The notes beneath the pieces are model-generated. The model made no database searches, was not told where the DNA came from, and saw only the letters and a list, made by a program, of their open reading frames with translations. A stretch of DNA of 64,000 bases from Bactrocera neohumeralis (taxonomy: Eukaryota; Arthropoda; Insecta; Diptera; Tephritidae), in contig NC_065922.1 of NCBI RefSeq assembly GCF_024586455.1, positions 76,243,106 to 76,307,105 of the forward strand, read 5' to 3'. Shown piece by piece: positions 34,960-46,900 of this stretch. A program made the translations under genes and the position numbers. How positions within the stretch are numbered: the first letter of the stretch is position 1; each line of letters opens with the position of its first letter.

Positions 34960-35855
34960 GCACTTAACTTGCATGATGCATAAAAGCTCGAAGCCCGTAA
35001 AGCTTTAACAAAGTTTTCTCTACAAATAGACGTTTGAGAAAGTTAAAATTGTTTCACCTTCACAGCTTTCTGTAGAATCAATATTGGTTTTGTAATGAAG
35101 TTTTGAAATATTAGAAAAGCTCAATGGAAAGCTTAAAGACCTTAAAGTGTTAACAAAGCTTACTTTGGAATCAAACTTGTCAGAAGGTTAAAGGGATTTC
35201 CTCAAAACTATTTTCTATGAAGTTTTAAAATTTTAAAAAAGCTCAACAGCTTGAAGCAACTTAAGCTTCAATAAAGCTTTATTTAGAAATAGACGTTGGA
35301 GAAAATGAAAAGTAATTTTTCAAAACTGTTTAAGAAAGTGTTGAAATATTAAAAAAAGCTTAAACGAAAGCTCCAAGCTACAAAAGCTTTATCTTCTTAT
35401 AATCACACGTTTGCGATAGTTGAATTAAATTTGTCTAAACTGTTTTGTAATGAGGTTTTAAGAATTAAAAAAAGAGCTTAAGCGAAAGCTTAGAAACCCT
35501 AAGACTTTAACATAGCTTTCTTTAGAATCAAATGTTTAAGAAAGTTAAATGGAATTTTTTTAAAATTTTTTGAAATATTAAAAAAGCTCAACTGAAAGCT
35601 TATGGCCCTAAAGCTTTAACAAAGCTTTGTTAGTATTAAATATTTGAGATAGTTAAATACAATTCTCTCAAACTGTTTTGTAATAAGATTTTTGAAAAAA
35701 AGCTCAAAAAAAAGCTTACAGCTACAAAAGCTTTAGCAAAGCTCTCCTTATAATCAAACGTTTACGAAAGCTGAATGCAATTTTTTCATATTGTTTTGTA
35801 TTGAGATTTTGAAATTTAAAAAACGCTCAACCGAAAGCTTTCTGTTTACATAAAA
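34960..35855. repeat. AAGCTT-type tandem array, about 117-bp unit, 8 copies
   Basis: AAAAAAGCTCAACNGAAAGCTT recurs near 34980, 35115, 35236, 35353, 35469, 35581, 35697 and 35818. Spacings are about 112-122 bases after the first interval. Each copy continues with AAAGCTTTAACAAAGCTTT, AATCAAACGTTTGAGAAAGTTAAA and CTCAAACTGTTTTGTAATGA-like blocks. This is the most regular of the AAGCTT-type arrays. Its frames carry stops in all phases. Confidence 0.88.
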
Positions 35856-35859
35856 ACTA

Positions 35860-37380
35860 ATAATCTGGTGTCAAAATCTATCAGCCCTTAAATTTCGTAT
35901 TTTTCTCAGTGTGCATGCGTTAGTCAGCAAACATATTTAGTATGCAACGTTTGAACTCAGCAATCAGCTGTCCACAAATGTGCTTAAAGTCAATGTCCTA
36001 AAATGACATTACGACGTCAAAGGACCTCACAATTTACTGATATATTATACATACGTCAATATTGCTGTCTATGTCATTTAAAATGCCATAAATAGCATGA
36101 CTTTGCGTTATTTAAGATTTTTGATTTCCCGTTTTGTGTTGGTTCGAGTCAAAAAGACTGAAGGACTTGAAAGCTTTCTACTAAACTATCTGGCAAATGC
36201 GTCAGCGCCTAAAAGCGGGCCACATATAAATGAATTTCAAATAAAAGAGAAGTTGGCGGGGAAAAGGTGGGGTAGTGGGGAAGATAGTTCGAGACTAAAT
36301 TACTTGAGGAGACAAATGGAGTTGTTTAGTTTTTTTTTTGTTTTAATTTTAAGTGATGTACTAAGTAGCTACGTTAGAATTTGCTCTAAAAAATGTAGCT
36401 CATTTTTTTTTTCAAATTCTTCATAAAACTTTATTTGTTGCAATTGGTATTATTATTTTCAATTATTTTGAAATTTCCAATTTCGTATAATCAAATATTT
36501 TCGACGCTTATGGCCTCCGCTCAAGTTTTGCTCATTTCAATGCTGCAAATTAGAGGAAAGTCACGTTCGCTCGCTAGCAATAGCAGGAGCATCCAATTAC
36601 TCAGCTGTGTTCTTGTGACGTTGCACTTAGCTGCGTTTTCAATTGATGTGTTTTCCTTTTTATTAAATTTCGTTATTCAATATTTGGTTAAGAAAAAGTT
36701 ATTTCTGGTTATTTTTAAATTTGCTCTCCACAAAAATTGCTAAAGAAGAAGAAAAGTTGCTGGAGAAAATCTTGTCAGGCGCTAGTTGTCAAAGTCGTAT
36801 GGAGAAGGTTGAGTTGGAAACACACTTTGTCGAGGTTCTTTTTAAGGGTCTTATGATCCAGTATATACTGTATGAGAGTTTGGATACCTCAACGGACCGG
36901 CCTTCTAAGCTGTCCAGGTGAGATACCTGTTAGCATCGACCTTTTAACCTAACTTGACCTAAACTAGATATTTTTATTTCAGTTGAATTTGGATGAAAAA
37001 TATTGTAAAGAAACTCAACCAACGGTGAAAATAATTTAGAAACCAAAAAAATTTCAATTTAAGCAACTTAAAAAAAACTCGCTCGTGTGTCCCTCCAACT
37101 GGAACACTCTAAGCGCCCACCAATGCGTGATTTAATCTGCATATTAAATTCAATGAATATTGCTATTAACTTTATTGGCCGCGCACTATCCGCAGCACTC
37201 GATGTTTTGCATCCACCGCATTGTTATTCTAATAAAATAAATTTTTTCTCGCTGATTTTTTATGGTGATTTCTAGTTTCCGCTCATTTTTTGCTTAATTG
37301 TTAACAAGCTTTAATATACAAATTGCGCTCGAACGCTTTTGTTGCCGGGTAATTACATGGTTTTTTATTGTTATTGTAAT
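35860..37380. other. Anonymous sequence with one Su(Hw)-like site
   Basis: Mixed AT-rich DNA. Several short plus-strand frames (36097-36426, 36435-36743, 36721-36921) follow one another but share no recognisable domain and have no splice-like continuity that I can defend. Confidence 0.35.
36205..36220 (-). promoter_or_regulatory. Su(Hw)-like motif with degraded core
   Basis: Plus-strand GCGCCTAAAAGCGGGC reads GCCCGCTTTTAGGCGC on the minus strand. CTTTTAGGCGC is perfect, while GCATA is changed to GCCCG. Confidence 0.4.
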
Positions 37381-37915
37381 TGGCTTGATTTAATCAATAA
37401 TTATTTGTTCATAAAATTATAATTTAAGGGTTAGAAAACAACGGGATGAGGAAAAAACAAGGTACAAAAATTGTTGCATAATATTGACCGTTACGCTAGA
37501 GAAATTTTTAGAGTTTTTATAAGCAAAGCAAAAGTTCTCTAATTGGAGAATTCAGTTGAATTAAATTTTGTTTTTTGGTAAAATGTGAAGAAATAACATT
37601 CAATAAAAATATGAAAATTTGAAACGAAATGATTTTGTTACATAAGTATAATTTATGATAAAATTATTTCAAGTAACACCAAATTAAGGCTTTTTATAAT
37701 TTAATAAAATTTTACAAATTGTTAAATTGTACTAATGGTTTTAAATGCTTTAAAAAGGAGACAAAAACAAATAATTAAAAATAAAATAAAAAAATGAAAT
37801 AAAAATAATTTTTTTTTATAAAAATAAATAAAAGTTTTTTCAGAAAAACATTTATTTGGATATTTTTTAAATAATAAATTGATTGAATGAAATATAGTAA
37901 AATAAAACAAAATGC
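37380..37915. other. Very AT-rich spacer
   Basis: AT-rich DNA with A- and T-runs and no repeat period or gene that I can see. Confidence 0.5.
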
Positions 37916-38148
37916 TTAGAAAATTAAATGAAGAGCAAAAATATCAAAAATCAGTTATCTTTCTAATATTTAGCAGTTTTTTTTTCGTGGGAGGTGGAAA
38001 ATGCCTTTCGCATCGCCATTGTGTCGTCACAGTATTGGTGTATGCCACTTGCAGTTCGCTAAAAGCTCTTCTCTACGGAACCGTTGCCCACCCTCGAACC
38101 GCTTTCTCATTTCCTCAATGTGACGTTTCATATTTCTCGTTACATTAC

Positions 38149-39460
38149 TTACATGACCTGCGTCCAGGTCCCGTTTTTTATCTGCAGTACGTTTTCTATG
38201 AAATTCTTTATGTGCTTCCAGTTCCAGTTATGATGTTGTCCGCATTCAGCGGGCCGATCAATGTATGGAGTTGCCTGTGTATACCAGGTTACATTTGAAA
38301 AACGTGTGTATATACAATACGCTCTTCGACGTTCCACATTTTATATAGATATTTCCTAAAATATCCCTGCCCGGGTAACAGCTGTGTGGTATAAAAGTCC
38401 ATTTCCTGTAGGAACACTCCTTCATATTTTTTATAACCTGGCCGTCTATTTACCGTGATGTCCTTGCTCCGAACGAGTTCGTCATTGTTTCAAGATATCG
38501 TTTTTTATTTCCTATTTTGTGGTCGTGACATTTGGTGCTTGTTTCTGCAACGTCCAGATTTTCTTTCTTTCGACCGCAAGTAAGTCGATGGACGTGATTC
38601 CGTTTACTACCGCTAAAGCTTCGCCTGAGACTTTATGATTTGCCGATGCTACTCTTAGTGCGATACACTTTTCTAGTGCTTTGCGTCCGTACTTGATTCT
38701 GCCAATAACTCTGTTCCGTAGAACAAGACTTTCAGTGTTGTCGACATCAAAAGCTTCAATGTTTTCTGTATCGGTCTTCTGATATTGGCCATCAACTTGC
38801 TAAGTTGGAAAGTTCTAATGGGTTGGTTTTTTTGGGGTCTAATCTTACACCCAGGTAGTTGATAATCTTTTATGGCGTTTGTGTCTCTGTTATTGTCCTC
38901 TTATCTATTATTGTCGGAATATGTTTCCTTGTTAGCAATACCAGCTCGATTTTTACAGTGGCAAGTTTAATACTTCGCGCGTTATGCGACATTTGTGTTC
39001 TGATCTTCCCCTGTTTTAACTTTCTACGCGCTTCTTCAGTATTTCTAATTGTCTCTGGCGCCGATGTCATCTGCGTAGCTAACTAAGTAAGATTCGTCGG
39101 GCATAACGAGGATTAGTATGCCGTCGTAGCCCACGTTCCAGAGGTCTCGCAGAGGATTGATCTTGCGCAACTTATGACGTAATCTTTAAGAGTCGTGGTT
39201 CTTCAGCGGTTTGATACAACAAGATTCTATCTTCCGAATAGCTCCCACCATTAGGCTGAGATTTGTGGATGTTTTTAAATTTTTCGCCAATGCTTTAACC
39301 ATGTTTTCCCATCGAGCGCTGTTGAAGGCGTTCCGTTTTCAAGGGTGGGGAGTATAAAAACCTGTCTGTGTTAGTTGCATCTTCAGTGTGCTTCTTCGGC
39401 ACTCCTCACGAAATTCTCAATTGCCCCGTGTTGATTTACCAGGTCTGAAGCAGTATTGTT
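38149..39460 (-). mobile_element. R1-clade non-LTR retrotransposon remnant (reverse transcriptase to C-terminus)
   Basis: Read on the minus strand from high to low coordinate, the blocks follow the order of an R1-type ORF2. QYCFRPGKST (39428-39458) is the early RT motif. NAFNSARWENM (39301-39332) is the RT block after the first catalytic Asp. LRDLWNVGYDGILI...YLVSYADDIGA (about 39058-39165) carries the YADD active site. LATVKIELVLLTRKHIPTI and YLGVRLDPK follow near 38830-38960. LMANIRRPIQKTLKLLMS...FYGTELLAES spans 38690-38800. ALRVASANHKVSGEALAVVNGITSIDLLAVERK spans about 38560-38680. FYTTQLLPGQGYFRKYLYKM lies near 38340-38400. The end (NWKHIKNFIENVLQ) lies near 38180-38240. The usual C-terminal Cys/His cluster is gone, and frameshifts and stops make the copy dead. 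The 5' half is absent; AT-rich DNA follows. Confidence 0.92.
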
Positions 39461-40393
39461 GGGTGATAAGCCGTTTTTTATTTGTATAGAGAATATTTTT
39501 TAGTTTTTAATATTTTTTTTTTTAATTTTTTCTAAATAAAATTATAATTTTTTTCTTAATTTTGAGTGGTTTTTTAAATTAAATTTTGATTTATACGCTA
39601 GTAATATGCGGTTGCCACTTGTTGCAATTTATGGTTTTTTTTTATATGAAAAGTATTTTTCAGCAGCAAATTTTTCATTTGCCCAAAAGTTTAAAACTAC
39701 AGCTACAAATTTAGTTGTTGCAACACCCCAAAGCAGATCAAATTTTAAAAATGTATGTATGTATGTGTGTTGCAACAGCATAGAATTCGCCAGCTTTTGT
39801 GTACATGTGCAACAGCTCAACTTGCCACATGCCACACACACTGTTTCACTGCCCCACTGCCTTGCAACAGCAAGTGCACCATTTCCTGCGGACATAGCAA
39901 TGCGTATTGCTGCCACATGCAGCAGCAAGCACAACAAACTAACTTAAGCTGACAACACTGCTGCAACCTGTACCGTTATTATTATCATCATTGTTGTTGT
40001 TGTTGTCGATTTGTTTACATTGCCCGGAAAAAGCAAGTTGGAGCAAGCAGTGAGAGAAGGAAAGGAATTCGTAGAAAAATTGCAAGGTGTGCTGCTGTTT
40101 AGTTTAATGCCACAACGGCAATTCAGTCAAATGGCAAAATGGGGGTAGCAGCTGTCAGCTGCAATCAGCTGCCGGTGTGGCAAGCTACCTACGGCATGCA
40201 GCAATGCGGTGCGGCGGCAGCGGGGAGCGAAGTGTAGGAAATCTTGATTTGCGCACGTCTGTGGCAGGTGCTGCCTGCGTTGTATTTGTTGTTGTTGTTG
40301 TTGCACATTGGCGACAGCGTTTCATTTGCGCACAGCTGCACACAAATATCTGCTTTGCTAGCTGCAGCCGAGATTGCTATTTATTTTTACAGC

Positions 40394-40409
40394 ATACCTT
40401 AAGGCGCTT
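40394..40409 (+). promoter_or_regulatory. Su(Hw)-like insulator motif (strong)
   Basis: GCATACCTTAAGGCGC, followed by TTTTG. Core and GC module are complete with consensus spacing. Confidence 0.65.
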
Positions 40410-41274
40410 TTGTAACCTTAGACACCGATGCATGCATGCGAGGCAACCATAACAACGAAACGATGCAGTGTTGCAATGTAAGCATTAGCTTTGGCATTCG
40501 TGCAACACAGCGTTGCTTGTGTCCGAGCAGCAAACACTCGGGTTGTTCTGCGAAACGGAATGCCGGCGAGCGTTGGCATGGCATCTGTGTAGCGGTACTG
40601 CGTGGCAGGCTAGTTGGGGTGGTGGCAAGGCATGCCGTATCAACTGTGCGTGTGTAAGGCTGTGTGTTGCATGCATTTGTGGCATGCAATCAAGGAAAAG
40701 CTTGCAACAGTGGCAGGTGAGACGTCAAGTAGCCACATTCTTACGCTCACTACGTTCATTACCGTTGTTGCACGCACACTCAAACACACTTCGTTTTTAT
40801 ATACTCCTGTCCCTTCCCGCGGTTTTAATCTGTAGCAGTGTCCGTCCGTGAAATTCTTCATTGGTTGCTTGCATTCATTTCAGCAGCCGCTTGCGTATGT
40901 ATGTGTGTGTGTGTGCGTATGGCAACAGCTGCCGCATGCCACTGCTGCTGTCAACATTCTTGCAATATTGCAACATGTAGCATGCAACGCCGCCGGCTGC
41001 ATTCGCAATTTACCGAATTCAGTCATTCGCAGCAAAGCGAACAAAGCGAGCGTGAAGACGAAGCGAAGAAGAAACAAAAGAAGCAGCTCGCACAAGTAAA
41101 TAAAAACAAAATTTCAGCAACAGCAGGTGATTTGAGGCAAGTAATCGCATGCTGACGCCACTTGCAACATGAAATGAAGCTGTGCCCGCCGCACACTCAA
41201 GCGACTGCCGTGGCAACTGAGTAAAAGACGGACTGCGTCAGTGGAGAGCGTGTTCATGTTTTTGTTGTTTTTGA

Positions 41275-41295
41275 GTGTGTGTGTGTGTGTGTGTG
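41275..41295. repeat. (GT)n microsatellite
   Basis: About ten uninterrupted GT units. Confidence 0.95.
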
Positions 41296-41865
41296 ATAGT
41301 ATATGCGCGCATATCTTGCCAAAAATAAATTGCGAACTCTGCCTCTGATAATGAAGTAATTTGAGGGGCCTTAAGGGGTTAAGTGTTCTTGTGAGTGTGT
41401 GTGTTTTGTAATCCGCTATAAATGCATGCACAGACTCACACTTCTTCATTTCTTATCGCACTCAACTCCTTTTACTTGCTTGTGCAGCTTTCCATGTCAA
41501 CTTCAGTCTTGCGAAATTTCTTATTACTTGCAACATACTTGCATACAGTTATGCGAAACCACCGTTATGCGCTCTGCAACTGCGGTGAATTTCGCATTTA
41601 ATTTGCGTTAAGCGTGTAAATTCAGATAACAAGCGCGGAGAGTGTTAAATATCTCAGTGTCATGTTGCATATTGTTGTTGTAATTATTGTTGTAATCGTT
41701 GTTGTAAGGTATGAACTCAAATTTGGAAATGAGATATTTGTGAAATTCAAAATTAGGTATGTTTTGGTACGGAAACGTTGAAATTTTAGTAAGCAGTAAG
41801 CTTTGCGGTAAGACGAAAGCTCATAAGCCATATACTTAGCCACGAGGAGTAACTATTCATATTAA

Positions 41866-42830
41866 GTGGTTTCTTATACTGTAAAATTGTCTGTCTTTTA
41901 CTAGACAATCTGCCAATATCTGTGCTGGGAGCTTTGGAGCTTTCACTCCAATGCCATGAACGGTACAGGAGCTTCTAATGTTTTTTTGGATAATCTGCCA
42001 AAATCACTCAAATGCCATGAATGCTACGGGAGCTTTCACTGCTTTGTTTACTCATATTGCTTCAAAGCTTCAACTTCTTTACCAAAAATTGTTTTTCACT
42101 TTTTTTATACTTACCCACGCCACCCAATAACTTCCGTATATAGTGGTTTCATATACTATACAATTGTCTGTCTTATACTTGACCATCTGCAAATATTTGT
42201 GCTGGGAGCTTTGAAGCTTTCACTCAAATGCCATGAACGGTACTGGAGTTTTTACTCTTTTTTGGACAAACTTCCAAAATCTGCGCTTGGAGCTTTGGAG
42301 CTTTCACTCAAATGCCATAAACGATATTGGAGCTTTCACACTTTTTTTTACTGATATTGCTTAAAGCTTCAGCTTCTTTCTCAAAAACCTTTTTTCAGTT
42401 TCGAAAACTGTACTAAAATTTTATGCTTATTTCCAAAAAGCTTCACTTGAAAATTGAAAACTAATAAGACATTTTCGAAACGCTTTTTGCTCGAGTTTAA
42501 AACTCAAAATAGCCATCCAGCTTTGCTTTGACAACAGGTCACTTTTCTCTAGCCCGTATGTGGTGTTTTCTCATACCCAATTTTTTCGTCAATATTTGTA
42601 CTTAAAGCTTTTGAGCTTCCACTCAAACGCTATGAACGCTGTTTAATTTTTCTTCGTATTTACAGTTTAAAGAAGAGTTTATACTTCCCTGTAAACTAAG
42701 ATCTGGCCTTGGAACTTTTAAGCTGAGGCTTTCAGTCAAACGCCATCAACGGCACTGAAGCTTTCACACGTTTTTTACTGCGACTGCTTAAAAGCTCTAA
42801 TTTCTAAGCACACTACTCAGCTGTTGTAAA
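41866..42830. repeat. AAGCTT-type array with about 277-bp higher-order unit
   Basis: GTGGTTTCWTATACT ... AATTGTCTGTCTT starts at 41866 and again at 42143. Inside each copy, GTGCTGGGAGCTTTGRAGCTTTCACTC-AAATGCCATGAACGGTA appears, with a second shorter version about 90 bases later. Degraded copies follow near 42590 and 42705. The 132-codon open frame 41956-42354 is produced by the repeat, and its residues repeat accordingly (GALKLSLKCHERYWSF, GALELSLKCHKRYWSF), so I do not call it a gene. Confidence 0.82.
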
Positions 42831-43660
42831 CTTCGCTGAGCTTTGCGTAATATAGAGAGCTAGGTTGACCACTGGAATGAAGTCCGTGATCCGTCGAACA
42901 TATACTTTTAATTTCCTTAAGTTCATATAATATCTTCTAATTTCTATTCTGTATATGTTCTTTAATCCACCTATGAGTCCTCAGCATTCTACATGTTCAC
43001 TAGACCACTGTTTTTTACTATTTTGTGTTAACCACTTCCCTTCAACCTTTCCACTGCCTCGCACCACCTTTGCTGACTCTTCTATACCACTTTTCCTTTT
43101 CTCTGGCTTTTCTCAATCCATTTGCCCTAAACTAAATTATCTGCACACGGACGGTGTCGGACATTTCCCTCCACTTGCTGTTACTTTTTCTGAATTCTCT
43201 GCAATTTTTTCTTTTTATTATTTATCTGTTTGCATTCGTTTGACGTTCCTTTGTGCTGGCGGTGCTGCTTCACGATTTAGTGCAAATGAAATCAATAAAA
43301 TTCTTTGAAGTATTTGAAGTGCGGGCCAAGCCAAGTGAAGTGGACACTTGAGTTCTTGGACGGCGTTGGCACTTTGAATGAAAGTGATTGCACTGTGAGA
43401 ATTCTTTTGGGTAGAATTTGAATAAGCATACCCACATTGCGTCATAGAAAGTACTAAGTGGCATTTCCAAAGGCTTAAAGAAGTTAATTAGTTCATTTGA
43501 GTGAAAAGTTTGGATATTTTTGGCTTAAAGTTCACTAGTGGTACTTTGAGTATAGGAAACTAAAGCAACCTACGGATCCTTTTCAAGATCGTGCCTTCTG
43601 TATGAAATATTTCCATGGAATCTCAAGAACCTCAAGTTATAGGTTCTTAGCAGAGTCGCA
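42830..43660. other. Anonymous sequence
   Basis: T/C-rich to 43220, then mixed. The 117-codon frame at 42955-43308 is Ser/Phe/Pro-rich and overlaps a minus-strand frame; no domain is visible. Confidence 0.35.
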
Positions 43661-44922
43661 TACCGTTTTTTCTTACGGAGCAGTCGCTGCTGTCATTTTC
43701 GACTGCGAAGTAATGCTTTTCCAGTGTAGCTGCTGGCGGTGCAGCTTTTCTCAGCCGCTTTTTGCATGACACTACTTTAATAACACTTTTCTGCCGCACA
43801 AAAACACGAACTTACACACACAGTGGCATTTTTTACAGGCGCACATTTGCATAAATTGCTGGCGCAGCGCTGCGTTAGACTGCCAAGTGTAGAGTTGCCT
43901 TGCGCAGCATTGCCACCTGCAAATTATTTGTAATATTTCTTAGCAATTTTTCGAATTTTTTTTTAACTTTTTTTGCAAACTTTTTTGCGATTTTTTGCGC
44001 TTTGCGAAATCTACTTTAGCCATGTTTGCATAACGGTAAGACACAGGCGCTGAGATAGAGAATGAGTGAGAATTTGAATTGCTAAACTAACGGTGGAAAA
44101 AACGGCAAGAGAAAATAAATTTTCCAATGCATTATTATTTGCAAGAGTGCGCAATGTGTCACAGGCGCAGCACTTTTTCTAACTGTTTCTCTCTGTGTGT
44201 GTGTGTGGCTCCACACATACACGTATGTAAATGAGTGTGAATTCTGAAGAGAATCTACGCTCAAGGCTACACAGCGGCATTTGCATATAAATTCGTGTAT
44301 GTGCGGGCGTGTATTTGCCGCTGTATGCGTGTTGCGCGCCTGCCTGTGTATGTGCAACGCCACTTGCGCATGCAAATCTGCTCGTTATTTTTCAACAGCG
44401 ACAACGGCACAGAAGCATATACGCCATATTTGCTATATTTGCCGCATTTACCGGTTGTTGCAACATGTTGCACGTGTTTCTTTTGCAACGGCATATTACA
44501 AGAATTGCAAAATAAAGTGAAAATCAGAAAAAAAATTGCACTTGAGTCGCACTCCGCTGATTTTACACCGAAGTTGCATTTGACAAGTGGCAAAATCAGC
44601 GGCAACCTGCGCAGATACATGAAAACATGCCGCCACACTTGCAGACAATGCCTGCAACAATCCATCTGCGTAAACTTTTTCTTGCCACAACGCGCTTTTC
44701 TAATGAAGTCGCACGCCGCATGCGAGTGTCTGCGGTGAAACGCTGGCTTACACACCTACAGTTGCTGTTGCTGTTGTTGTTGTTTCTATTTATATTGTTA
44801 TTTCTAAGAGAGTACACTAACACGCAAGTGACATTTCAATAACAGCAAACAACAGGCAAATATTGTTGAAAGCAACTCGCAACTAGCAACTTGCAACTTG
44901 TGCTTGCCACAGCAACTCATTT

Positions 44923-44938
44923 GCATACTATCTGGCGG
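44923..44938 (+). promoter_or_regulatory. Su(Hw)-like motif
   Basis: GCATACTATCTGGCGG after TTT has a perfect TTTGCATACT core and keeps GGCG at the right distance, with changes in the centre. Confidence 0.5.
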
Positions 44939-45076
44939 CGTGGCAGTGCAGATATTTGTCATGCATGGCGTTGCGTGCCGCTCAAGTGCGCCCGCATACA
45001 GCAAAAGTTACTTAAACTCTACTCGAGTAGCCGCAACAGCGGCAGCAGCAGCTTAAAGCTACTAACAACTATCTGC

Positions 45077-45092
45077 GCGCCGAAAAGTATGC
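45077..45092 (-). promoter_or_regulatory. Su(Hw)-like insulator motif (strong)
   Basis: Plus-strand GCGCCGAAAAGTATGC reads GCATACTTTTCGGCGC on the minus strand. It faces the site at 44923, 140 bases away. Confidence 0.6.
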
Positions 45093-45539
45093 TACATATG
45101 CCTTTCAGACACTTTAATTAGCTAGTGTTTACATCTTAAGTGCGCCATAAACAGTGTTTTTTTTTTGGGTGGTTAACGCTTAATGGTTTAAGTTGTGGCA
45201 AGTGGCATGTGGCAAGTGAAAGAGCTGCAAACTTTGATGGCCAACATAAAGCCGTAAGGTCCTGGCATAAATCTGGGCGTGTGGCACTAAAGTGCTTAAA
45301 GAGAACTTATTTGCATGCGGCAGGGCATAAACCACGTCGTTGTTTCGCAGTTTAAATAGTTTTACATTTTGTATTAGTTAGTTTATATATTCGAAACGTA
45401 CCATTTGCTATATGTTCGGGTTTATGAGCGGTTTTAAGGAGCTTAATTATTGCAAAAGTTGGTTTATTGGCCTTAATAGCAGTAATAATGTGTTATGTTA
45501 TGGTAAATCATATGAAAATAAACGTGATTTGAAAAGGGG

Positions 45540-46900
45540 GCTTTCAAATTTTTAAGAAAAGCCTTAAAGCTTTGAAAGTTGGTTGATATTGCCAAAAATT
45601 GGCAACGTGATGTAATAACTATACACAGCGCACAATTTTCGAGTTGTTTTTTCGTAAAATTTTTGAGAGCTTTGTACTTTTAGACGGAGCTTTTAAAGAT
45701 ATTTCTTAAAGCTATTGAAAGTGAAATTTTATATACATATATGTATTTATTCTCTTGAAATATTGTGCTTAAAGCTTTTAGGGAAACTTATTTTCTGAGG
45801 TATATTTTTAAACTACTGGAAGTTCAATATTTCTTTTAGCGCAAACAAACTTTATTTGAAAAGTGAGTTTTCAAAGTTTTATGCAGAGCTTTAAAGATTC
45901 GAAGCGTTTTTTGAAATAACCGGACAAATTCTTTTATATACAATTCCTCGATTAAAATTTTTTACGTAAAGTTTTCGCGAGCTTTTGATTTTGTAAAAAT
46001 ACATATGTACGTTCATCATAAAATTTTTGGAAACTCCGTGTTGTTTTGGCACAAGCACGATAATAATCTTGTTACAAAAGTGAGCTTTAAAATTTTTGAG
46101 GAAAGCTTTAAAGCTTCGAAGAGGTTACTAAATATTTAAATTTGTTTGGGCTTAAAGCTTTCATAATAAGATGCATACGATAGTAATCTTACTACAAAAG
46201 TGAGCTTAAAATTTTCATTTATGAGGAAAGCTTTGAAGGGGTTACTAAAAATTTGTTTGAGCTCAAAGCTTTCATAAGATATAATGTGATTCGAAAACTG
46301 AGCTTTCAAATTTTTTATGAGAGTTTGCATGCTAAGAAGTGTTTTGTGAAGTTATCAAAAATTCCAATGTAACCGTTACCGTAAAACTTTTGTGGGCTTT
46401 AAGCTTTTAGAGGAAGCTTTTGTAATTAGATATATTTTAGATCGTTTGGTACTTCCGTGTTTCTTTCAGCGCCGATAGTCGCTCGATTCGAAAACTGAGC
46501 TTTTAAATTTTTTGAAGAGAGCCTTGAAGCTTTGAAGGGGTTTTTGAAATTACCAAAAATTTTCGATGTAAAAAAAATCAATGTACTCGCACTTTAAATT
46601 GTTTAAAGGTTTCTACATAAAATTTGTGTGAGATTTTTAGGTTTTGAAGAAAGCTTTGCTATAAAAAAGATTTATCTTACAACTACTGAAAATTAAGTTG
46701 CTTTTGGTGCAAACAAGGTAATAACAGGCAGCTGATGTGTCTTTTTATTTTCTTGTAATCCTGAGCTTTAAGCGTTTAGAGGAGATTTTATAATACAAGT
46801 GGATGTTGAATGTTTGTTTTGGAGCAAGCACGATAATAACAGGAAACTGATACTTCTTGTATTTATACTGATTAAATCTTGAGCTTTAAGCTTTCCGCGA
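45540..46900. repeat. AAGCTT-type degenerate array, about 108-bp period
   Basis: GTGAGCTTTYAAAATTTTTGA-GGAAAGCYTTAAAGCTT-CGAAG blocks recur near 45538, 45862, 46080, 46199, 46288 and 46496, at multiples of about 105-110 bases. Between them lie TGGGCTTAAAGCTTT(T/C)A and GCAAGCACGATAATAA blocks. The copies are more diverged than in the 35-kb array. Confidence 0.7.

Larger units (their letters stand above)
39480..41640. other. Unique island with one strong Su(Hw)-like site
   Basis: 39480-39600 is T-rich. From 39600 the DNA is GC-richer, with TTG/CAA and TGC/GCA words, GTGGCAA/TTGCCAC words (39612, 39822, 40177, 40622) and GT runs near 40901-40916 and 41275-41295. Many overlapping frames of 60-113 codons exist on both strands at 39600-41450; none shows a domain and none can be preferred. 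Confidence 0.45.
43660..45400. other. Unique island with two facing Su(Hw)-like sites
   Basis: GC-richer DNA with a GT run near 44190-44207, TTG runs (44760-44785) and seven or more GTGGCAA/TTGCCAC words (43910, 44587, 44682, 44904, 45195, 45209). Long overlapping frames on opposite strands (147 codons at 44295-44738; 162 codons at 44267-44755) are mutually exclusive and have no recognised domain. Confidence 0.45.

Noticed and set aside
35938..35952. AGTATGCAAC core match
   Set aside because: The core is fine but no GGC module lies at the right distance on the other side.
43826..43842. GCATTTTTTACAGGCGC as a Su(Hw)-like site
   Set aside because: It needs a one-base insertion and lacks the AC of the core; likely chance.
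44267..44755. 162-codon minus frame and 147-codon plus frame over the same bases
   Set aside because: They are mutually exclusive, Cys/His-scattered without a zinc-finger pattern, and have no gene context.
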